In this document: positions 26,392 to 34,176 of the stretch, one piece after another
Layout: every line of letters starts with the position of its first letter
Position numbering within the stretch: position 1 is the first letter of the stretch
NCBI RefSeq assembly: GCF_002234405.1
Contig: NZ_NMQT01000073.1
Coordinates: forward strand, 62,001-126,000
Source: Amycolatopsis thailandensis
GTDB lineage: Bacteria; Actinomycetota; Actinomycetes; Mycobacteriales; Pseudonocardiaceae
Reading direction: 5' to 3'
DNA length: 64,000 nucleotides
The notes under the pieces: generated by a model
Told to the model about the DNA's origin: nothing
Database searches by the model: none
Seen by the model: the letters and a program-made list of their open reading frames with translations, nothing else
Program-made: the position numbers and the translations under genes

Positions 26392-26958
26392 ATGGACACC
26401 GAGAAGAAGCCGCTGCGGGCGGACGCCCGGCGCAACTACGAGCGCCTCCTCGAAGAAGCGAGGCATGCCTTCGCCGCGCACGGGGTCGAGGCCTCACTGG
26501 AAGAGATCGCCCGCCGGGCCGGTGTCGGCATCGGGACGCTCTACCGGCATTTCCCGACGCGGGAGGCCTTGGTCGAGACGGTGCTCCGCGACAGGTTCGA
26601 CGGCCAGGCCGCGAAAGCTCGTGAACTCCTGGACTCGCCGGAGCCGCTGGACGCGTTGAGGACCTGGCTCGCCGGGATGGGGGCGGAGTCGGCGCGCTAC
26701 CGCGGCCTGCCCGAACTGATGGTCGACGTGCTCGACGACGAGACCTCGCCGCTGTACGCGTCGTGTCACGCCATGCGAGACGGCGTATCCCACCTGATGG
26801 AACGGGCGAAGGTCTCGGGCGGGCTCCGGGCGGACGTCACAGTGGACGAATTGCTGGTGCTGCTGCACGCGCTTTCCTGGGCCAGTGAACACCTTTCGGG
26901 TGACAAGGGCCTCGAACGCCTCGTCGATCTCGTTTTCGCCGGATTACGGGCGAGTTAA
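26392..26958 (+). CDS. TetR family transcriptional regulator
   Basis: A 188-residue repressor. The N-terminal HTH is textbook: RRNYERLLEEARHAFAAHGVEA, SLEEIARRAGVGIGTLYRHF and PTREALVETVLRDRF. The C-terminal ligand domain has no recognised ligand signature. It is divergent from the LLM-LLM-ankyrin operon and is separated from it by the palindromic operators at 26318-26363, so it probably represses that operon and itself. ATG at 26392. Confidence 0.9.
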   Translation: MDTEKKPLRADARRNYERLLEEARHAFAAHGVEASLEEIARRAGVGIGTLYRHFPTREALVETVLRDRFDGQAAKARELLDSPEPLDALRTWLAGMGAESARYRGLPELMVDVLDDETSPLYASCHAMRDGVSHLMERAKVSGGLRADVTVDELLVLLHALSWASEHLSGDKGLERLVDLVFAGLRAS

Positions 26959-27098
26959 CAATCCCCTGTCACCAGGTCTAAACTGCGGCGCAACCGGGCA
27001 CAACGGCGTGACCGTCAACCGCTTCGAGGCACTTTTTCCCGTCGAGAAGCCAATCCACCCCGAGTCGCAGGCACAGACCAGATAGTGGGAGCCGTATC

Positions 27099-28697
27099 GT
27101 GACCAAGCCGAACAAGCCCGTCGTCCTCATCGCCGAGAAGCTCGCTCCTTCCGTGCTGAGTGTCTTCTCCGACGAGGTCGAGGTCCAGCATGTGGACGGC
27201 ACGGACCGTCCCGCGCTGCTCGAAGCCGTGAAGACGGCGGACGCGCTGCTCGTGCGGTCCGCGACGAAGGTCGACGCCGAGGTCCTCGCCGCCACCACCT
27301 CGCTCAAGGTGGTCGCCCGCGCCGGCGTCGGGCTGGACAACGTCGAGGTCCCCGCCGCCACCGAACGCGGTGTCCTGGTGGTCAACGCGCCGACGTCGAA
27401 CATCGTCTCCGCCGCCGAGCACGCCGTCGCGCTGCTGCTCGCGGTCGCCCGCCGGGTCCCCGCGGCGGACCAGAGCCTCCAGGGCGGCGCGTGGAAGCGC
27501 AGCGCCTACTCGGGCGTCGAGATCCAGGGCAAGACCGTCGGTGTGGTCGGCCTCGGCAAGATCGGCCAGCTGTTCGCGCAGCGGCTCGCGGCGTTCGACA
27601 CCAAGATCATCGCGTACGACCCCTACGTCTCGGCCGCCCGCGCCGCGCAGCTCGGCATCGAGCTGGTCACGCTGGACGAGCTGCTGGAGCGCGCCGACGC
27701 GATCTCCATCCACCTGCCGAAGACCCCGGAGACCAAGGGGCTGATCGGCGCCGAGGCGCTCAAGAAGACCAAGCAGGGCGTCATCATCGTCAACGCCGCC
27801 CGCGGTGGCCTGATCGACGAGCAGGCGCTGGCGGACGCGGTGAGCTCCGGCCACGTCGGCGGCGCCGGCATCGACGTCTTCGTCACCGAGCCCACCACCG
27901 AGAGCCCCCTGTTCGGCCTGCCGAACGTCGTCGTCACCCCGCACCTGGGCGCGTCGACCGCCGAGGCGCAGGACCGCGCGGGCACCGACGTCGCGAAGTC
28001 CGTGCTGCTCGCGCTGCGCGGCGACTTCGTGCCGGACGCGGTGAACGTCGCCGGTGGCGGCACGGTCGGCGAGCACGTCCGGCCGTACCTCTCGCTCACC
28101 CAGAAGCTCGGCACCGTGCTGACCGCGCTCAACCCGAAGGCGCCCGCCTCGGTCACCGTCGTGGTCAAGGGCGAACTGTCCAACGAGGACGTCAGCGTGC
28201 TGCCGCTCGCGGCCGAGCGCGGCGTCTTCTCGGGCGTCGTCGAGGACCAGGTCACCTTCGTGAACGCGCCGCGCGTGGCGGAGGAGCTGGGTGTCCAGGT
28301 CGATCTGGTCACCGAGCCCGAAAGCCCCAAGTTCCGCAGCCTGGTCACCGTCCGCGCGGTGCACGCCGACGGCACCACGCTTTCGGTGTCCGGTTCGGTC
28401 ACCGGCAAGGACGAGGTCGAGAAGCTGGTCGAGGTCAACGGCCGTCACTTCGACCTGCGCGCCGAGGGCAACGTGCTGCTGCTGGAGTACCCGGACCGCC
28501 CCGGCATCATGGGCCGCGTCGGCACGCTGCTCGGCGAGGCGGGCATCAACATCGAGGCCGCGCAGATCAGCCAGACCACCGACGGCGCGGACGCCGTCAT
28601 GCTGCTGCGGGTGGACCGTTCGGTGGACTCGCACCTGCTGGAGCCAATCGGCGCGACCGTCGGCGCGCACACGATCCGGGCCGTCAACTTCGGCTGA
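27099..28697 (+). CDS. serA: D-3-phosphoglycerate dehydrogenase
   Basis: A 532-residue first enzyme of serine synthesis. The NAD motif is KTVGVVGLGKIGQLFAQRL; the active site has VNAARGGLIDEQALADAV (Arg), a Glu-containing VFVTEPTTESPLFG and TPHLGASTAEAQ (His). The long C-terminal half carries the intervening (ASB) domain and an ACT domain (LLLEYPDRPGIMGRVGTLLG), the full-length mycobacterial type regulated by serine. GTG at 27099 has GGGAGCC upstream. A strong terminator follows. Confidence 0.96.
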   Translation: MTKPNKPVVLIAEKLAPSVLSVFSDEVEVQHVDGTDRPALLEAVKTADALLVRSATKVDAEVLAATTSLKVVARAGVGLDNVEVPAATERGVLVVNAPTSNIVSAAEHAVALLLAVARRVPAADQSLQGGAWKRSAYSGVEIQGKTVGVVGLGKIGQLFAQRLAAFDTKIIAYDPYVSAARAAQLGIELVTLDELLERADAISIHLPKTPETKGLIGAEALKKTKQGVIIVNAARGGLIDEQALADAVSSGHVGGAGIDVFVTEPTTESPLFGLPNVVVTPHLGASTAEAQDRAGTDVAKSVLLALRGDFVPDAVNVAGGGTVGEHVRPYLSLTQKLGTVLTALNPKAPASVTVVVKGELSNEDVSVLPLAAERGVFSGVVEDQVTFVNAPRVAEELGVQVDLVTEPESPKFRSLVTVRAVHADGTTLSVSGSVTGKDEVEKLVEVNGRHFDLRAEGNVLLLEYPDRPGIMGRVGTLLGEAGINIEAAQISQTTDGADAVMLLRVDRSVDSHLLEPIGATVGAHTIRAVNFG

Positions 28698-28713
28698 CCT
28701 GAAAAGCCTGTAG

Positions 28714-28749
28714 CGAAAGCCGCGTCCCCCGGACGCGGCTTTCGTTATA
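28714..28749 (+). terminator. Intrinsic terminator after serA
   Basis: CGAAAGCCGCGTCC (28714-28727) and GGACGCGGCTTTCG (28731-28744) form a perfect 14-bp stem with a CCC loop, followed by TTATATG. It lies 17 bases after the serA stop. Confidence 0.88.
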
Positions 28750-28992
28750 TGTCAACACGTTACCGGCGTTACAAGAATACTTCTCGCCGGTAGTCAGAGG
28801 GTTGCGAAGAGCAAGATTCAATAACGGTGAAAAATGCCTACTGAAGTCGGGCTGGTCCCCGGATAGGTTCTTCCGGCGAGGCCGAACCATCGCGCCGTCA
28901 AGGGCACGGCGCGGCGCCGGGGCTCACCGTCGGGGGTGTGTTCGAGCGGCAGGCAGGTTCCGAGTCTAGGCCTCGAGTGAGGGCACTTACTC

Positions 28993-31900
28993 ATGAACAG
29001 ATCCCGCGTACCCCGATGGGCCATCCGCTCGTCGGCCGCGGTCTTCGCCGCGTTGCTCGCGACGTCCGTGACCGGGGCGACCGCGGCCGCGCAGGACGTC
29101 CCTCTCGCGGACGGCATCACGCCGGCGAAGATCGACCGTAACGGCTTCCAGGGGAAGGTCGAGCCGAAGCTCAAGGCCGCCCAGGGGCAGATCACCGCCT
29201 TCGTCGAGCTGGCCAAGCAGCCCGCCGTCGACGCCTTCAACGCCGAGCAGAACAAGGGCGCCGGCAAGGAGAAGGCGAAGAAGGCCGCGAAGGACGCCAA
29301 GGCCGACGCCGCCGCGACGGTGAACTCCGTCGTCGGACAGCTCAAGGCCGCGGACGCCGGCACCCAGCTGGTCACCCAGACCTCCAACGCGGTCGCCGGC
29401 GCGGTCGTCACCGCCGACGCGGCGAAGATCCGCGAGCTGGCGAAGCGGCCGGACGTCGTCTCGGTAAAGAAGGTCGTGCCGAAGACCCGCACGAACTCCA
29501 GCGCGGTCCAGCTGACCAACACGCTCGCGTCGTGGCAGCAGACCGGCCGCTACGGCGACGGCATCCGCGTCGGCGTGATCGACGACGGCATCGACTACAC
29601 CCACGCCGACTTCGGCGGCCCGGGCACGCCCGAGGCGTACAAGGCGATCAACCGCGACCAGGCCACCCCGGCCTTCCCGACCGACAAGGTCGTCGGCGGT
29701 GTCGACCTGGTCGGCGACGCCTACGACACGGGCAGCAGCGACCCGGCCCTACACGTCCCGAAGCCCGACCCCAACCCGCTCGCCTGCGGCCACCACGGCA
29801 CGCACGTCGCGGGCACGGTCGCCGGGTTCGGTGTGGACGAAGCGGGCAAGACCTTCACGGGCGACTACAAGAAGCTCAACAAGAAGAAGCTCGAAGCGAT
29901 GCAGATCGGCCCGGGCACCGCGCCCAAGGCCCTGCTGTACGCGATCAAGGTCTTCGGCTGCGACGGCTCGACCAACGTCACCTCGCAGGCGCTCGACTGG
30001 TCGCTCGACCCGGACGGCGACGGCGACTTCACCGACCACCTCGACGTGGTCAACCTGTCGCTGGGCGGCGACTTCGCCACCCCGGACGACCCGGACTCGC
30101 TCTTCGTCCGCAAGATCGCCGCGAACAACGTCGTCCCGGTGTTCTCCGCGGGCAACGGCGGCGACCTCAACGACGTCGGCGGCGCGCCGGGCAACACGCC
30201 CGAGGCGCTGACCGTCGCCAGCAGCCGTGACGCGTCCGTCCTGCGCGACGCCGTCGAGGCCGTGGCCCCCGCCGGGGTCAAGGGCGCGAAGACCGGCCAG
30301 TTCAGCCAGAACTACGCGACCTACGAAACGCTCGACGTCACCGCGCCGGTCGTCGCCCTCTCCGCGGCCAACGCGGCGGGCTGCAACCCGTACTCCGACG
30401 CCGACAAGGCCAAGGTCGCGGGCAAGATCGTCTGGCTCGAATGGGACGACAACGACGCGACCCGCGCCTGTGGTTCGGGCGCCCGCTCGAACAACGCGCA
30501 GGCCGCCGGTGCCAAGGGCGCGCTGTTCTCGTCCACGCTGGAGCACTTCTCGGCCGGTATCGCGGGCAACGCGGCCACGCCGACGTTCCAGCTGACCGGC
30601 AGCGCCACCGCTTCGGTGCGCCCGGCGCTGACCGCCGGCACGCTCCAGGTCCGCATGACCGGCAAGGGCCGAGTGTCCGTGCCGACCTTCGACCAGTCCA
30701 TTGTGGACACCCCGAGCTCGTTCACCTCGCGTGGCGGGCGCGGTCCGGCCGTCAAGCCGGACGTCTCGGCGCCCGGTGACTCGATCTCGTCCGCGCTGGC
30801 GGGCAGCGGGGCGGGCCGTCTGGTCATCTCCGGGACGTCGATGGCGGCGCCGCACACCTCGGGTATCACCGCCCTGATCCGTCAGGCGCACCCGGACTGG
30901 TCGGTCGAAGAGGTCAAGGCCTCGGTCATCAACACCGCCGGCCACGACATCCACGACGCGTCGGGCCGCACCTACGCGCCGCAGCGCGTCGGCAGTGGCC
31001 GGATCGACGCGAAGGCCGCGCTGGACAACCAGGTCCTGGCCTACGTCGTCGACAACCCCGGCTCCGTCACGGTCAACTTCGGCGTCGTCGAAGCGGGCGG
31101 CCCGGTCACCCTGACCAAGACGGTCAAGGTGGTCAACAAGGGCATCAAGCCGGTCGAGTACTCGGTGGGCTACGAAGCCGTGAACGCGCTTCCCGGTGTC
31201 GAGTACACAGTGGACAAGCCGACCGTCAAGCTGAGCCCGCGCGGTGTCGCGACGGTGAAGGTGACTCTGAAGATCGCCGACCCCAAGGCGCTCCGCAAGG
31301 TCATCGACCCCACCATGGCGACCACGCAGGTCGGCCTCGCCCGGCAGTTCGTGGCGGACGCCTCCGGCCGGATCGCGTTCACCCCGAAGAGCGGCACGAC
31401 CGTCCCGCTGCGGCTCTCGGTGTACTCCGCGCCGAAGCCCGTCTCGTCCATCAACACCCCGGGCAACGTCAACTTCGGCGCCGGCCAGAACCAGGCCGTG
31501 CTGAACCTGACCGGCAAGGGTGTGGACCAGGGCACCGGTTCGCAGCGGTACCGCTCGCTGATCAGCGTGCTCGAACTCCAGGCGGAATCCCCGCAGCTGC
31601 CGGAGTGCGACGGCAACGTCACCACCGACTGCACCCTGAACCAGACCGCCAAGGGCGCCGACCTGCGCTACATCGGCGCGGCGTCGACGGCCCCGCTGGC
31701 CAAGGCGCAGGGTGAGCCGGAGAACGCGTTGCTGGCCTTCGGTCTCACCACCTGGAGCGACCTGGCCAACCTGGGCAGCAACACCTCGCCGTTCGTGGAC
31801 ATCGACACCACGGGCGACGGGCAGCCGGACTTCGAGACCTACGTCACGAAGGTGACCGCGACCGACGTCCTGGTGGCCGTCACGGTGGCGCTCAAGCCGG

Positions 31901-32397
31901 GCTTCCCGCAGGTGGACATCCAGCCGGTCAACGGCCAGCTCGGCGACGTCGACACGAACGTGTTCGACACCAACGTCGTCGTGCTGCCGGTGAGCATCGC
32001 CGCGCTGGGCATCGACCCGAACGCCGCGTCGCACAAGATCAGCTACACGGTCGGGACCTCCGGGTTCTACGCGGCGCCGGGTGCGGGCTCGTCGACGATC
32101 GACTACGTCGGCACGCCGCTCGCGTTCGACGCACTGGCTCCCGCGTACACGGTCCAGGGTGGCGGCGACGCCGCGCTGGGCTACGTCGCGAAGCCGGGCA
32201 CGGCGCTGGTGGTCAACCGCAACACGGCCGCGCAGGACACCGTCCTGGGCCTGCTGGCGATCGATCACCACAACGCCTCGGGCAACCGGGCGAACGTCGT
32301 GAAGATCCAGACGAACAACGGCAACGGCAACACGGGCGTCGACCGGCCGGGCAACGGCGGCAGGCACACCGGCCGTCAGCCGATCGGTGTGGGCTGA
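28993..32397 (+). CDS. Large secreted S8 family serine peptidase (subtilase)
   Basis: A 1134-residue exported protease. The N-terminus has an Arg-containing n-region and hydrophobic core ending ATSVTGATAAAQD (signal peptide about residues 1-33), then an inhibitor-like propeptide to about residue 165. The catalytic triad is intact: Asp197 in RVGVIDDGIDYTHADF, His268 in CGHHGTHVAGTVAG, Ser616 in ISGTSMAAPHTSGI. A PA-type insert (residues about 440-560, KVAGKIVWLEWDDNDA) separates His from Ser. Beyond residue 680 are beta-rich domains (VTLTKTVKVVNKGIKPVEYS) and a Gly/Asn-rich tail. No sorting signal is seen, so it is probably released. A terminator follows. Confidence 0.92.
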   Translation: MNRSRVPRWAIRSSAAVFAALLATSVTGATAAAQDVPLADGITPAKIDRNGFQGKVEPKLKAAQGQITAFVELAKQPAVDAFNAEQNKGAGKEKAKKAAKDAKADAAATVNSVVGQLKAADAGTQLVTQTSNAVAGAVVTADAAKIRELAKRPDVVSVKKVVPKTRTNSSAVQLTNTLASWQQTGRYGDGIRVGVIDDGIDYTHADFGGPGTPEAYKAINRDQATPAFPTDKVVGGVDLVGDAYDTGSSDPALHVPKPDPNPLACGHHGTHVAGTVAGFGVDEAGKTFTGDYKKLNKKKLEAMQIGPGTAPKALLYAIKVFGCDGSTNVTSQALDWSLDPDGDGDFTDHLDVVNLSLGGDFATPDDPDSLFVRKIAANNVVPVFSAGNGGDLNDVGGAPGNTPEALTVASSRDASVLRDAVEAVAPAGVKGAKTGQFSQNYATYETLDVTAPVVALSAANAAGCNPYSDADKAKVAGKIVWLEWDDNDATRACGSGARSNNAQAAGAKGALFSSTLEHFSAGIAGNAATPTFQLTGSATASVRPALTAGTLQVRMTGKGRVSVPTFDQSIVDTPSSFTSRGGRGPAVKPDVSAPGDSISSALAGSGAGRLVISGTSMAAPHTSGITALIRQAHPDWSVEEVKASVINTAGHDIHDASGRTYAPQRVGSGRIDAKAALDNQVLAYVVDNPGSVTVNFGVVEAGGPVTLTKTVKVVNKGIKPVEYSVGYEAVNALPGVEYTVDKPTVKLSPRGVATVKVTLKIADPKALRKVIDPTMATTQVGLARQFVADASGRIAFTPKSGTTVPLRLSVYSAPKPVSSINTPGNVNFGAGQNQAVLNLTGKGVDQGTGSQRYRSLISVLELQAESPQLPECDGNVTTDCTLNQTAKGADLRYIGAASTAPLAKAQGEPENALLAFGLTTWSDLANLGSNTSPFVDIDTTGDGQPDFETYVTKVTATDVLVAVTVALKPGFPQVDIQPVNGQLGDVDTNVFDTNVVVLPVSIAALGIDPNAASHKISYTVGTSGFYAAPGAGSSTIDYVGTPLAFDALAPAYTVQGGGDAALGYVAKPGTALVVNRNTAAQDTVLGLLAIDHHNASGNRANVVKIQTNNGNGNTGVDRPGNGGRHTGRQPIGVG

Positions 32398-32431
32398 CGC
32401 GGTAGTGCGGTAACCCGCGTTCGATGAGGTG

Positions 32432-32475
32432 AGGGACGCCCTGGCGGCATGCTTTCCGCCAGGGCGTCCCTTCTT
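32432..32475 (+). terminator. Intrinsic terminator after the subtilase gene
   Basis: AGGGACGCCCTGGCGG (32432-32447) and CCGCCAGGGCGTCCCT (32456-32471) form a perfect 16-bp stem with an 8-nt loop, followed by TCTTG. It lies 34 bases after the protease stop. Confidence 0.85.
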
Positions 32476-32633
32476 GTATTCACCCTTTCGGCTGTCTCGC
32501 TCTGTGGGAGGCTCCGGCATAAGGGTGGTGCGGCTACGGCTACCGGGCTACAGCCGGTAACCTTCCGCTGCTGGCGTTTTCTTGCGGATGGGCCATCCGG
32601 ACTGCCGGTGGCCTGGTCTACGGAGGTGTGTGG

Positions 32634-33677
32634 ATGCGGCTCGCGGTGATCCCAGGAGACGGGATCGGGCCCGAAGTGGTCTCCGAGGCGCTCAAAGTGC
32701 TCGGTGAGGTCGTACCGACGGCGGAGACCACGAACTACGACCTCGGCGCCGCCCGGTGGCACTCCACCGGTGAGCTGCTCCCGGAGTCGGTACTCGGTGA
32801 ACTCCGTCAGCACGATGCGATCCTGCTGGGCGCGGTGGGCGACCCGACGGTGCCGAGCGGCATTCTGGAGCGTGGCCTGCTGCTGCGTCTCCGGTTCGAG
32901 CTCGACCACCACGTGAACCTGCGCCCCGCCCGGTTGTACCCGGGGGTGCGCGGCCCGCTCGCCGAGGGCGGCGAGATCGACATGGTCGTCGTGCGTGAGG
33001 GCACCGAAGGCCCCTACGCCGGCAACGGTGGCCTGCTGCGCAAGGACACCGACCACGAGATCGCGACGGAGGTCAGCGTCAACACGGCGTTCGGCGTCCG
33101 GCGGGTGGTGACCGACGCGTTCAACCGTGCCGAGGCGCGGCCGCGCAAGCACCTGACGCTCCTGCACAAGACGAACGTGCTGGAGTACGCGGGTTCGCTG
33201 TGGTCGCGGATCGTCGAAGAGGTCTCGCTGGAGCACCCGGAGGTGACCGTCGCGTATTCCCATGTGGACGCGGCGATGATCCACCTGGTGACCGACCCGT
33301 CCCGGTTCGACGTCATCGTGACCGACAACCTGTTCGGCGACATCGTCACCGACCTCTCGGCGGCGGTGACCGGCGGCATCGGGCTGGCGGCGAGCGGGAA
33401 CCTCGACATCACGCGGCGGAACCCGAGCATGTTCGAGCCGGTGCACGGCAGCGCGCCGGACATCGCGGGCCAGGGTCTCGCCGACCCGACCGCCGCGGTG
33501 CTGTCGGTCTCGCTGCTGCTGGACCACTTGGGACAGAAGGAAGCGGCGCGGCGGATCGAGGCCTCGGTGGCCTTCGACCTCGCGACCCGCGACCAGGCGT
33601 CGCCCGGTGCGACGCACGCTATCGGTGACCGGCTGGCGGCCCTCGTGTCGTCGAACGTGCGCCCGGTCACTCAGTAG
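32634..33677 (+). CDS. leuB: 3-isopropylmalate dehydrogenase
   Basis: A 347-residue NAD-dependent beta-decarboxylating dehydrogenase of leucine synthesis. The family pattern is clear: LAVIPGDGIGPEVVSEALKV, then HDAILLGAVGDPTVP, then RKHLTLLHKTNVLEYAGSLW, then VIVTDNLFGDIVTDLSAAVT (metal Asp residues) and FEPVHGSAPDIAGQGLADPT. The ATG at 32634 is preferred because GGAGG (32622-32626) is correctly spaced from it; a GTG two codons earlier is too close. No leucine leader peptide is seen upstream. Confidence 0.95.
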   Translation: MRLAVIPGDGIGPEVVSEALKVLGEVVPTAETTNYDLGAARWHSTGELLPESVLGELRQHDAILLGAVGDPTVPSGILERGLLLRLRFELDHHVNLRPARLYPGVRGPLAEGGEIDMVVVREGTEGPYAGNGGLLRKDTDHEIATEVSVNTAFGVRRVVTDAFNRAEARPRKHLTLLHKTNVLEYAGSLWSRIVEEVSLEHPEVTVAYSHVDAAMIHLVTDPSRFDVIVTDNLFGDIVTDLSAAVTGGIGLAASGNLDITRRNPSMFEPVHGSAPDIAGQGLADPTAAVLSVSLLLDHLGQKEAARRIEASVAFDLATRDQASPGATHAIGDRLAALVSSNVRPVTQ

Positions 33678-33692
33678 TTCTCACGACGGGCT

Positions 33693-33734
33693 GAAGGGGC
33701 CCTTCGCCGCATCTCACGCGGTGAAGGGCCCCTT
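33693..33734 (+). terminator. Hairpin terminator after leuB, AAGGGGCCCTTCGCCGC family
   Basis: AAGGGGCCCTTCGCCGC and GCGGTGAAGGGCCCCTT pair around ATCTCAC, followed by GTCGTTTC. The element is homologous to that following ilvC (22154), so the same repeat family ends two unlinked branched-chain genes. Confidence 0.8.
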
Positions 33735-33758
33735 GTCGTTTCAGGCGAGGGGAAACTC

Positions 33759-33938
33759 GTGACTCGCGTGCTTGGACACGTGACTCGCGTGCTTGGACAT
33801 GTGACTCGCGTGCTTGGACACGTGACTCGCGTGATCAGGCACGGGACTCGGTGTTCCGCCCCCGATCACGCGAGTCACGGCCCCGATCACGTGAGTCACG
33901 TCTCCAAGCACGCGAGTCCCGTGTCTGATCACGCGAGA
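33759..33938. repeat. Array of 21-bp direct units followed by inverted units
   Basis: Four tandem 21-base units of the form GTGACTCGCGTGCTTGGACAC (33759-33842; the fourth reads ...GTGATCAGGCACG) are followed after a short spacer by four inverted relatives (CGATCACGCGAGTCAC, CGATCACGTGAGTCAC, CCAAGCACGCGAGTC, TGATCACGCGAG). The two halves could fold into one long hairpin with roughly 75-80-base arms. It fills the space between leuB and the cimA leader. Open frames across it are repeat artefacts. Confidence 0.85.
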
Positions 33939-34036
33939 GTCGGTTCGCGCCACCCGGCACCTTCAGTCCTCCCAGAAAGTGGGAACTCTCGCCCGGCTTG
34001 TGGACGCCCGGGGAGAGCGTGTGCCATGATGCGTCC

Positions 34037-34078
34037 GTGACCTCCTGCACCATCATTATCGCCGAGCGCGCCGGATAA
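34037..34078 (+). CDS. cimA leader peptide (13 codons, Ile-Ile-Ile)
   Basis: A 13-codon frame reading M-T-S-C-T-I-I-I-A-E-R-A-G, with consecutive ATC-ATT-ATC codons. Three adjacent isoleucine codons are what a ribosome-mediated attenuator sensing isoleucyl-tRNA would carry. The GTG lies about 7 bases after a CATGAT that could be a -10, so the leader may be leaderless like that of ilvB. Its last codons overlap hairpin segment 1 (34066-34074). Confidence 0.75.
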   Translation: MTSCTIIIAERAG

Positions 34079-34135
34079 CAGCTCCACAAGAGCCCCCGGC
34101 GCGCAACCTCTCGCACCCATGCGGGAGGTTTTTTT
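34066..34135 (+). promoter_or_regulatory. cimA transcription attenuator
   Basis: GCGCGCCGG (34066-34074) pairs exactly with CCGGCGCGC (34096-34104). Directly after it, AACCTCTCGCA (34105-34115) and TGCGGGAGGTT (34120-34130) form an 11-bp terminator stem with one G-U pair and a CCCA loop, followed by seven T (34129-34135). The layout matches the ilvB attenuator, and the sequence after the T-run (GTTGCCTGAACCAGTTTCA) is nearly the same as at ilvB. Confidence 0.82.
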
Positions 34136-34176
34136 GTTGCCTGAACCAGTTTCACCACCACCACGAGGAGTTCCCC

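Noticed and set aside
29749..32520. 923-codon minus-strand frame
   Set aside because: It is antisense to the intact subtilase with catalytic triad; no domain is recognisable.
32472..32633. Leucine leader peptide or attenuator upstream of leuB
   Set aside because: Searched because cimA and ilvB have attenuators; no short frame with Leu codons and no terminator with a T-run is present between the subtilase terminator and leuB.
33759..33938. CRISPR array
   Set aside because: The 21-bp units are directly abutted with no unique spacers, and they reappear inverted; there are no cas genes.
33741..34040. Open frames on both strands across the repeat array
   Set aside because: They owe their length to the 21-base (multiple of 3) unit and encode repetitive peptides such as VTRVLGH; no start site or homology.
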